Source: Streptosporangium subroseum (lineage in GTDB: Bacteria; Actinomycetota; Actinomycetes; Streptosporangiales; Streptosporangiaceae). From it: 64,000 nt of DNA. Each line of letters starts with the position of its first letter. The first letter of the stretch is position 1. The notes under the pieces are model-generated. The model ran no database searches. It worked only from the letters and a program-made list of their open reading frames with translations, and was not told the DNA's origin. The DNA lies in assembly GCF_900188345.1 (NCBI RefSeq), contig NZ_FZOD01000049.1, positions 1 to 64,000 on the forward strand, written 5' to 3'. The position numbers and the translations under genes are program-made. Of this stretch, positions 9,148 through 16,080 are shown one piece after another.

Positions 9148-9184
9148 GTGTGCGGCCGCCGTGACGCTTGGGGCGGCCGTACAC
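9148..9184 (+). terminator. hairpin behind purH
   Basis: GTGTGCGGCCGCC (9148-9160) pairs with GGCGGCCGTACAC (9172-9184), 13 bp with one mismatch and an 11-nt loop, starting 10 bp after the purH stop. There is no T-run. It fits the hairpin-only terminators common in actinomycetes. Confidence 0.6.
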
Positions 9185-9289
9185 CGGAGACAGGAAAGTG
9201 GCGTATTGGACAGAAAATTTTGGGCGAAAAAGGTTTGACTCGCGGTTAGTGTGAAGCATCCCCTTCCTTCACCTCTATGGAGATCCCTC

Positions 9290-9463
9290 ATGCCCTTGCT
9301 CGACACCGCCCTGAACGCTTTTGTGATCATGAACGGCTTCTGGGCCAGTCCCTGGCTGTTGATCATTCTCGCGGTGGGCGGGGCCTACCTCGGCAACCGG
9401 GCGATGGACTGGATCCCCTTCACCCGCAGGATCATCGAGCGGAGGGAAGCGGACCGCGGATGA
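9290..9463 (+). CDS. 57-residue single-helix membrane protein
   Basis: I do not recognise this gene. It encodes 57 residues with one hydrophobic segment (SPWLLIILAVGGAYLGNRA) and a basic C-terminus (RRIIERREADRG), suggesting a small membrane protein with a cytoplasmic charged tail. ATG 9290 is chosen because GGAG lies 7 nt upstream; an in-frame GTG at 9251 lacks a site. folD begins 21 bp after the stop, so the two are probably co-transcribed. The upstream stretch 9200-9240 is strikingly A+T rich for this genome and probably holds the promoter. Confidence 0.6.
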   Translation: MPLLDTALNAFVIMNGFWASPWLLIILAVGGAYLGNRAMDWIPFTRRIIERREADRG

Positions 9464-9484
9464 TCTCATGGAAGGATTGAATCC

Positions 9485-10345
9485 ATGAGCGCGCAGATTC
9501 TGGACGGCAAGGCGACCGCAGCGAAGATCAAGGCAGACCTCACGACCCGAGTGGCCGCGTTGGCGGAGCGGGGCATCGTCCCCGGTCTCGGCACCGTTCT
9601 CGTCGGCGACGATCCAGGCAGCCAGATCTACGTGGCGGGAAAGCACCGTGACTGTGCCGAGGTCGGCATCGCCTCCATCCGCAGGGACCTGCCGGCGACG
9701 GCCACCCAGGCGGAGGTCGAGGCGGTCATCGACGAGCTCAACGCCTCGGATGAGTGCACCGGTTACATCGTCCAGCTCCCGCTGCCCCGGCACCTCGACA
9801 CCCTGGCGCTGATCGAGCGGATGGACCCGGCGAAGGACGCCGACGGCCTTCACCCGGTCAACCTGGGACGACTGGTCCACATGATCGACGCGCCGCTGCC
9901 GTGCACGCCGCACGGCATCGTCCTGCTCCTGCAGGAGTACGGCGTGCCGATCAAGGGCGCCGAGGTCGTCGTGGTCGGCCGCGGCATCACCGTGGGCCGC
10001 TCACTCGGCCTGCTGCTGACCCGCCGTTCCGAGAACGCCACCGTCACCCTGTGCCACACCGGCACCCAGGACCTGGCGGCCCACACCCGGCGCGCGGACA
10101 TCATCGTCGCGGCGGCGGGTGTGCCTCACCTGATCACCGCTGACATGGTCAAGCCCGGAGCCGCCGTGCTCGACGTCGGCGTCTCCAGGGTCGACGGCAA
10201 GATCGCCGGTGATATCGCCCCCGACGTCAGTGACGTCGCGGGTTTCCTCACGCCCAATCCCGGCGGCGTGGGCCCGATGACCCGGGCCCTGCTGCTCACC
10301 AATGTGGTCGAGGCCGCCGAGAAGCAGGGCCGGAACCAGGACTAG
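9485..10345 (+). CDS. folD: methylenetetrahydrofolate dehydrogenase / methenyl-THF cyclohydrolase
   Basis: FolD (286 residues) oxidises 5,10-methylene-THF and hydrolyses the product to 10-formyl-THF, the cofactor used by the neighbouring PurN and PurH. The catalytic Tyr49-x3-Lys53 lies in SQIYVAGKHRDC. Other signatures are GYIVQLPLPRH, PCTPHGI, the nucleotide-binding VVGRGITVGRS and TPNPGGVGPMT. Length is typical. ATG 9485 follows a weak AAGGA. It ends 2 bp from the stop of the convergent FHA gene. Confidence 0.97.
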   Translation: MSAQILDGKATAAKIKADLTTRVAALAERGIVPGLGTVLVGDDPGSQIYVAGKHRDCAEVGIASIRRDLPATATQAEVEAVIDELNASDECTGYIVQLPLPRHLDTLALIERMDPAKDADGLHPVNLGRLVHMIDAPLPCTPHGIVLLLQEYGVPIKGAEVVVVGRGITVGRSLGLLLTRRSENATVTLCHTGTQDLAAHTRRADIIVAAAGVPHLITADMVKPGAAVLDVGVSRVDGKIAGDIAPDVSDVAGFLTPNPGGVGPMTRALLLTNVVEAAEKQGRNQD

Positions 10346-10347
10346 GA

Positions 10348-11013
10348 CTAGGACGCCCGGCGGTTCGCGGTCGTCGCGGTTGTCGTCGTCGCCTGCCGGG
10401 GCTCCGGGGTGCCGGCCGCACGCTGCGGCGGCACCACCGGGGTGGGCCTGACCAGTCCCAGGGCGACGACCTCGTTGGCCAGCCTGGTGCGCCGGTTGGT
10501 GCCCTCCGGGATCCGGAACTTCTGGTAGAGGCGCAGGAGGTGCTGCTTGACCGCGGCCTCCGTCACCACCAGATCGTCGGCGATCTCCCGTGCGGTGGCC
10601 GGGGCGACGAACGCCTCGTCCGACAGCGCGGGACGGCACAGCGACGTGAGCACATCCACCTCTCGTCGTGTCAGCTCCGGTGCCGCGGCGCGGCGGAGCT
10701 CGACTTCGGGGGCGAAGTCCTCACGTGGGACCCCGCCGATCCTGCCTCGCGCGGCACCGAAGGACACGACGTCACCGTCGTCGAGCACCCTCCGGGCGAT
10801 CGGCCTGCCGTTCACCCGTGTGCCGTTGCGGGACAGGCCCAGATCAACGACATACAGGTAGGGCCCGCGCCGAACGAATTCCGCGTGCAACCGGGACACA
10901 CTTGGATCGGTGAGCCGGATGTCCACTCCCCGGCCACGCCCGATCGTCGTGATCTCGGGGCGCAACGGGACCACCTCGCCGGTGTCCTCGATGCGTATGA
11001 ACGGCCCCTCCAC
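10348..11013 (-). CDS. FHA domain protein with C-terminal LuxR-like helix-turn-helix
   Basis: A 221-residue cytoplasmic protein. Residues 1-95 form a forkhead-associated domain (IGRGRGVDIRL, DPSVSRLHAEF, SRNGTRVNGRPI) that should bind a phosphothreonine peptide. Residues about 110-185 resemble a LuxR/GerE-type DNA-binding module (LTRREVDVLTSL, ATAREIADDLVVTEAAVKQH, LYQKF). The C-terminal 35 residues are Thr/Pro/Ala-rich and look disordered. Such FHA-HTH proteins are widespread in actinobacteria and are presumed to link Ser/Thr kinase signalling to transcription. GTG start with GGGAGGA upstream. The target genes are unknown. Confidence 0.8.
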   Translation of the reverse strand: MEGPFIRIEDTGEVVPLRPEITTIGRGRGVDIRLTDPSVSRLHAEFVRRGPYLYVVDLGLSRNGTRVNGRPIARRVLDDGDVVSFGAARGRIGGVPREDFAPEVELRRAAAPELTRREVDVLTSLCRPALSDEAFVAPATAREIADDLVVTEAAVKQHLLRLYQKFRIPEGTNRRTRLANEVVALGLVRPTPVVPPQRAAGTPEPRQATTTTATTANRRAS

Positions 11014-11194
11014 GGCAGTTCCTCCCCAGGTAGCCCGCCGTAACTATTCCTACAGCTCCGGCTTACCCAAACGAGGTGATGGGGAATCGCCTTTGCCAGA
11101 AGGAGAATCCTTCGTGAAATTGGTCTGGACCTCTCGGAAAGGTTTCCCCTGCTCACAGGTAGACTTCGGACACAGATAAGCGGAGGAAACACTC

Positions 11195-12316
11195 ATGGCG
11201 GACAAACCCAAAAAAGGTCTCGCCGATGTCGTAGCCGCGTCCACAGCGCTCAGTGACATCGACGGCCAGGCCGGTCGCCTCTTCTATCGTGGTTACGACA
11301 TCCACGATCTGGCCGGACGCACCACCTTCGAAGAGACCGCACACCTCTTGCAGTACGGCAGCCTCCCCACGGGGGAGCAGCTGGCCGCCTACGGGACGGA
11401 GCTCGTCCGGGGCCGCAAACTCGGCGCGCTCGCCGAGGCCAACATCCCCGAGATCACGGAGAAGCAGGCGCCCATGGAGGCGCTGCGCACGCTGGTCTCG
11501 TTGGCCGCCGGCGACGATCCGGACAAGGATTCCAACAGTCCCGAGGCCAACCTGCGCAAGGCCGCCCGGCTGACCGCGCAGCAGCCGATCCTCGTCGCCC
11601 GCTATCACGCGGCCAGGACCGGCACCACGATCGCCGAACCCGACCCCGAACTGAGCATCGCGGCGAACTTCCTCCTCCAGATCACCGGCCGTACCCCCGG
11701 TGAGCACGAGGTCGGGATCTTCGACGCCTGCCTGGTTCTCCACGCCGACCACACGATGAACGCCTCCACGTTCGCCGCCCGGGTCTGCGCCGCGACCCTG
11801 TCCGACATGCACTCGGCCATCGTGGCGGCCATCGGCACCCTCAAGGGCCCGCTCCACGGCGGCGCGAACGAGCAGGTCATGCGCACCCTGGAGTCGCTCG
11901 ACCCGAGCGCCGTCGCCCAGTCCGTGCGTGACCGGCTCGCCGCGGGCGAGAAGATCATGGGCTTCGGGCACCGGGTCTACAAGACCGAGGACCCGCGTGC
12001 CACGCACCTGCGCAAGATGTCGCAGGAACTCGCCGAGGCCTCCGGAGACGACAAGTATTATCGGATGTCCAAGGAGATGGAGGAGGTCGTCTTCGAGACG
12101 AAGGGCCTCTATCCGAACGTGGACTTCTATGCCGCGACGGTCTACCACTATCTCGGCATTCCGACCGACCTGTTCACTCCGGTCTTTTCGGTCAGTCGCA
12201 TGTCAGGATGGACGGCACACGTCATCGAGCAGCACGCCGACAACCGTCTCATCCGTCCGGACAGCGAGTACATCGGCGAGCGGGACCAGAAGTGGAAGCC
12301 GATTGCCGAGCGATGA
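11195..12316 (+). CDS. gltA: citrate synthase (short, 2-methylcitrate synthase-like type)
   Basis: A 373-residue citrate synthase that condenses oxaloacetate with acetyl-CoA. The catalytic triad is visible as H221 (GPLHGGANE), H259 (GFGHRVYK) and D310 (YPNVDFY). Its length and sequence fit the short class to which bifunctional citrate/2-methylcitrate synthases belong, so propionyl-CoA could also be used; no prpB or prpD is nearby, which favours the TCA role. ATG follows GGAGGA closely. DUF3017 follows after 28 bp, then icd. Confidence 0.93.
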   Translation: MADKPKKGLADVVAASTALSDIDGQAGRLFYRGYDIHDLAGRTTFEETAHLLQYGSLPTGEQLAAYGTELVRGRKLGALAEANIPEITEKQAPMEALRTLVSLAAGDDPDKDSNSPEANLRKAARLTAQQPILVARYHAARTGTTIAEPDPELSIAANFLLQITGRTPGEHEVGIFDACLVLHADHTMNASTFAARVCAATLSDMHSAIVAAIGTLKGPLHGGANEQVMRTLESLDPSAVAQSVRDRLAAGEKIMGFGHRVYKTEDPRATHLRKMSQELAEASGDDKYYRMSKEMEEVVFETKGLYPNVDFYAATVYHYLGIPTDLFTPVFSVSRMSGWTAHVIEQHADNRLIRPDSEYIGERDQKWKPIAER

Positions 12317-12344
12317 GCCGGTTGCGAGAGCGGAAGATGAACCG

Positions 12345-12641
12345 GTGAACGTACAAGCGTCGAGAGCAGCCGAAGTCCGTTGGGGACCGTACCCACTGGT
12401 AGTGGTGGGTGCGGTCCTCGCCGTGGTCTTCGCCGTGGTGGCCGACGAGCCTGAGTGGGGCGGATTCTCCCTCGGCGCGGTCATAACGCTGGGAGCGCTG
12501 GCACGGCTGACCGGGGGCGGGCGGCTCGCCGTACGCCGCAGGCTGACCGATTTCGCCACGCTCGCGCTCCTCGGGATCGCGCTGATGGTGGGCGCGATCC
12601 TCCTTCAATATCCATGGCTTATGCCGCGATCGATCGGATGA
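12345..12641 (+). CDS. DUF3017 family membrane protein
   Basis: A 98-residue protein with three hydrophobic segments (GPYPLVVVGAVLAVVFAVVA, FSLGAVITLGALARL and LALLGIALMVGAILLQYPWL). Size, topology and location beside folD/icd/mdh genes match the actinobacterial DUF3017 family, which has no assigned function. GTG 12345 is used because GGAAG precedes it and the product then begins with a short soluble N-terminus. It lies 28 bp behind citrate synthase and is probably co-transcribed. Confidence 0.75.
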   Translation: MNVQASRAAEVRWGPYPLVVVGAVLAVVFAVVADEPEWGGFSLGAVITLGALARLTGGGRLAVRRRLTDFATLALLGIALMVGAILLQYPWLMPRSIG

Positions 12642-12746
12642 AAGGGTGGATTGCGAGGCAATCTTGCCCGTCCGATAACCTCAACGGCCAGTGAGCCTCA
12701 AAAAGGACGTCTGGCCGGTTGTTAGTTCAGAAGGGGAATTACACGC

Positions 12747-13961
12747 ATGCCCAAGATCAAGGTAGAGGGCCCCGTCGTCGAGCTTGACGGCGACGAGATG
12801 ACCCGGATCATCTGGCAGTTCATCAAGGACCAGCTGATCCTTCCCTACCTGGACATCGACCTGAAGTACTACGACCTCGGGATCGAGCACCGCGACGCCA
12901 CCGACGACCAGGTGACGATCGACGCCGCCAATGCGATCAAGCAGTACGGCGTTGGCGTCAAGTGCGCCACGATCACCCCGGATGAGGCGCGGGTCGAGGA
13001 GTTCGGCCTCAAGAAGATGTGGAAGTCCCCGAACGGAACCATCCGCAACATCCTCGGCGGCGTCATCTTCCGTGAGCCGATCATCATGTCGAACGTGCCG
13101 AGGCTCGTCCCCGGCTGGACCAAGCCGATCATCATCGGCCGTCACGCCTTCGGCGACCAGTACCGCGCCACCGACCTGGTGGTTCCGGGCGAGGGCTCCC
13201 TGACCCTCACCTACACCCCCAAGGACGGCTCGGAGCCGGTCCAGCTGGACGTCTACGACTTCCCCGGCCCCGGCATCGCGATGGCGATGTACAACCTGGA
13301 CGAGTCCATCCGCGACTTCGCCCGCGCCTCCATGCGCTACGGCCTGTCCCGCGGCTACCCGGTCTACCTCTCCACGAAGAACACGATCCTGAAGGCCTAC
13401 GACGGCCGCTTCAAGGACATCTTCGCCGAGGTCTTCGAGACCGAGTTCAAGGCCGATTTCGAGGCCGCCGGCATCACCTACGAGCACCGTCTGATCGACG
13501 ACATGGTCGCCGCGGCGCTCAAGTGGGAGGGTGGCTACGTCTGGGCCGCCAAGAACTACGACGGTGACGTCCAGTCCGACACGGTCGCCCAGGGCTTCGG
13601 CTCGCTCGGCCTGATGACCTCGGTCCTGCTCACCCCCGACGGCCAGACCGTCGAGGCCGAGGCCGCCCACGGTACGGTGACCCGTCACTACCGCGAGCAC
13701 CAGAAGGGCAACCCCACCTCCACGAACCCGATCGCCTCGATCTTCGCGTGGACCCGTGGCCTCCAGCACCGGGGCAAGCTCGACAACACCCCCGCGGTGG
13801 TCGACTTCGCCGAGAAGCTGGAGCAGGTCTGCATCGAGACCGTCGAGGGCGGTCAGATGACCAAGGACCTCGCGCTTCTCGTCGGCAGCGACGCCAAGTG
13901 GCTGACCACCCAGGACTTCCTTTCGGCCCTGGACGAGAACCTGAAGAAGAAGATGGCCTGA
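12747..13961 (+). CDS. icd: NADP-dependent isocitrate dehydrogenase (homodimeric, eukaryote-like type)
   Basis: A 404-residue isocitrate dehydrogenase producing 2-oxoglutarate and NADPH. Recognisable segments are ELDGDEMTRIIW at the N-terminus, the isocitrate-binding SPNGTIRN, the metal-binding aspartates in KNYDGDVQSD and the cofactor loop AHGTVTRH. This is the subfamily shared with eukaryotic cytosolic enzymes, not the monomeric form found in many other actinobacteria such as Streptomyces. The AGAAGGGG site lies 12 nt before ATG. A strong terminator follows. Confidence 0.96.
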   Translation: MPKIKVEGPVVELDGDEMTRIIWQFIKDQLILPYLDIDLKYYDLGIEHRDATDDQVTIDAANAIKQYGVGVKCATITPDEARVEEFGLKKMWKSPNGTIRNILGGVIFREPIIMSNVPRLVPGWTKPIIIGRHAFGDQYRATDLVVPGEGSLTLTYTPKDGSEPVQLDVYDFPGPGIAMAMYNLDESIRDFARASMRYGLSRGYPVYLSTKNTILKAYDGRFKDIFAEVFETEFKADFEAAGITYEHRLIDDMVAAALKWEGGYVWAAKNYDGDVQSDTVAQGFGSLGLMTSVLLTPDGQTVEAEAAHGTVTRHYREHQKGNPTSTNPIASIFAWTRGLQHRGKLDNTPAVVDFAEKLEQVCIETVEGGQMTKDLALLVGSDAKWLTTQDFLSALDENLKKKMA

Positions 13962-13985
13962 CTCACCGCCGGTGAGAAGCCTGTG

Positions 13986-14013
13986 AAAGGGCCGCCCGAT
14001 GGGCGGCCCTTTT
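13986..14013 (+). terminator. intrinsic terminator behind icd
   Basis: AAAGGGCCGCCC (13986-13997), a 3-nt loop, and the exact complement GGGCGGCCCTTT followed by T. This is a 12-bp perfect stem 25 bp after the icd stop. Confidence 0.9.
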
Positions 14014-14258
14014 CGTTTCTCCGCGTACGACGGCCCGCGTTGCCGATGTACGGACGGCCCGCCTTGACAACGTGTGGACGACCAGTGTTGTCAAGGGGTT
14101 CTGTCAACCGCAGGTCTGGGCTTCCACATCGCTCCGCCGCCGCGTCATGTCCGGCCGCGTCGTGACGGTGTCGCGGCCGTGTCGCGATCCCGCGGCGTGG
14201 GTCCGCCGGGCCGGGGCCGTGCCGCGGCCCCGCGAAACCCCGGCCCGCCGCGGTCGGG
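14014..14258. other. intergenic region with degenerate 24-bp units and an inverted repeat
   Basis: No gene is seen here. At 14026-14100 three degenerate units of about 24 bp (ACGGCCCGC, ACGGCCCGC, ACGACCAG cores) follow the icd terminator. Within them TTGACAAC (14064-14071) and GTTGTCAA (14087-14094) form a perfect 8-bp inverted repeat with a 15-nt loop. The rest, 14100-14258, is GC-rich sequence behind the end of the minus-strand sigma-like gene. Confidence 0.5.
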
Positions 14259-15833
14259 TCACAGGGCCGTTCCGGCGCCGAGCACGATCGGGTCGTTGTC
14301 GGGAAGGCCGGCCACGCGATGCGTCTGCCCGGTGACCGCGTTCACCCGGAAGAAGCCGAGAAGGTCGCTGCCTGTCTTGTCCGTCATCTTGACGACCACC
14401 TCGCGGTTGTTCAGCCAGCTCACGACCTCGGCCATGGTGGGCTCGCCCGGGGAGGGGAGCGGGAGGCGCTTGATGACCTTTCGCGACGCGGTGTTGATGA
14501 TGTGGAGGCTCTGGGACTTTCCGGGTGAGGTCTTCTCGGTTCCGACCGCGGCGGAGAATCTGCCGCTGGGTGCGTCCTTCCAGACGGGATACTGCCGGCG
14601 GAGCCAGTCTGACGTCTTCTCCGCCGCCGACACCTGCGCGGCGGGCAACGGAGTCAGGGCCCCTGTCAGGAAGTCGGTCCTCAGCTGCCGCCTGCCGAGC
14701 GTGACGGTGAAGTGGCGGCCGTCCGCGGAGACGCTCACCAGCGTGCCGTTCTCCGTGTCGGCGGGGACGAGCACCGGCGACAGGTATCGCTTCATGCCGC
14801 TTCGCAGGTCGTAGGCGACATACCGGCGCTCCGCCGCGCTGAGGTAGGCGATGCGGCGGCCGTCGAGGCTGATGGTGGGATCCAGCTGAGGGTCGTCTCC
14901 GGCGGCGCCGTTCGCGAGCTGCTGCGCGGCGTCGGGAACGTTCACGGTCGACTCGCAGCGGTCCTGGCCCTCGCACGCCTTCGCGTCGGGTGAGGAGTCG
15001 TCCGCGTCTCCGCTGGAGATCAGGTTCAGCGTCCAGCCCGCACAGGTGATCTCTACGGCCGCCGCCGTGGCCGAGTCGTCGACCGCCGGGAGGACCTCGC
15101 CGGGACACCGCCCGGGGACCGCGTAGCGGATCACAGCGGAGGTTTTCGGGGCCCGCCACGGCTGGGGGCCGGCAGCCTCCGTCGGGGCGGGGAGCACCTG
15201 CATGGTCTCCGGGTCCCTCGTCGAGAGCGGGTGGTTCTGCTCGCCCAGGGCGGAGTTCCACCACACCTCTCCCGACTGGAACAGGATGAATCCCGCGATG
15301 AGGCTGATCGGGACGAGGGCGGCGGCCGTGGTGAGGAGGGCTCCCCGGTTGCGGCGACGCCTGAGCGTGCGCATGGCCCGGGCGGTGAGGTCGGGGACCG
15401 AGGCCTCGCCCGCGGCCGTGGCCAGCCTCGCGACCAGACGGCCCTCGTTGCCCTTGGTGAGCGTGGACACCGCCTCGGTGATCTCCGCTTCCACGGTCGC
15501 CAGGGGCAGGCTGAGCAGGGTGGCCATCTCACCGCGGGATCTGCCGTCGTGGAGGCAGGCGACGACGAGGACCCGTTGCCGGGGCGGGAGCCGTACCAGG
15601 GCCGTGCTGCCCGCGGAGCTCGGTCGCTGCAGGAAACGGCGGTAGAGCGCGATCTGGGCGTGCGTGGTGGGGTTCTCCCACAGCGGCGGGGGCCAGTTGA
15701 GGCCGACGGTGTGGAAGGCACGCAGGGCGAGACGGATGGCCTGCTCGTGGCTGCCGGTGAGGAGGAGGGCGAGGCCGACGAGGGAACGCTGATCGCGCTG
15801 GACGAACTCGCGATAACCGATATATCGGCGCAT
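14259..15833 (-). CDS. membrane-tethered sigma-70-like protein with extracytoplasmic propeller-like domain
   Basis: A 524-residue protein of unusual build. Residues about 5-145 resemble an ECF (SigE-like) sigma factor: YREFVQRDQRSLVGLALLLT looks like region 2 and RLPPRQRVLVVACLHDGRS plus GEMATLLSLPLATVEAEI looks like region 4. A single transmembrane segment follows near residues 172-192 (LLTTAAALVPISLIAGFILF). The remaining 330 residues are predicted outside the cell and contain TolB/WD40-like turns (LDGRRIAYLSAAERRYVAYD, SVSADGRHFTVTLG). The sigma part is short and may not support transcription. It is divergent from the receptor kinase gene, 247 bp away, which suggests a shared regulatory region. 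Confidence 0.65.
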   Translation of the reverse strand: MRRYIGYREFVQRDQRSLVGLALLLTGSHEQAIRLALRAFHTVGLNWPPPLWENPTTHAQIALYRRFLQRPSSAGSTALVRLPPRQRVLVVACLHDGRSRGEMATLLSLPLATVEAEITEAVSTLTKGNEGRLVARLATAAGEASVPDLTARAMRTLRRRRNRGALLTTAAALVPISLIAGFILFQSGEVWWNSALGEQNHPLSTRDPETMQVLPAPTEAAGPQPWRAPKTSAVIRYAVPGRCPGEVLPAVDDSATAAAVEITCAGWTLNLISSGDADDSSPDAKACEGQDRCESTVNVPDAAQQLANGAAGDDPQLDPTISLDGRRIAYLSAAERRYVAYDLRSGMKRYLSPVLVPADTENGTLVSVSADGRHFTVTLGRRQLRTDFLTGALTPLPAAQVSAAEKTSDWLRRQYPVWKDAPSGRFSAAVGTEKTSPGKSQSLHIINTASRKVIKRLPLPSPGEPTMAEVVSWLNNREVVVKMTDKTGSDLLGFFRVNAVTGQTHRVAGLPDNDPIVLGAGTAL

Positions 15834-16080
15834 GAGGGTTTTTGCTCCGGCTTGCCTGAGGGGACGGTCAACGGTAGCGATCTAAGCGGTTGGAGCGCCA
15901 GATTGGGGTGATTGTCGGAAATTAGGTAGGCGGGTGTGCCCGTGTGCTTCGTGGCGGGAGAGCTGGGCGATGGGGCGCGGACTGTGGGAAATGTGGGGTC
16001 ACGTCGGGATAACACAGCGAGTGGGCAAGCTGCGACACCGTAAAGTTTGGCTTGTCGGACATTACGAGATCGTGGGGACG

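Noticed and set aside
15934..16080. Longer N-terminus of the receptor kinase from ATG 15934
   Set aside because: The extension is Trp/Arg-rich, unlike any kinase N-terminus, and ATG 16081 starts directly before the kinase domain.
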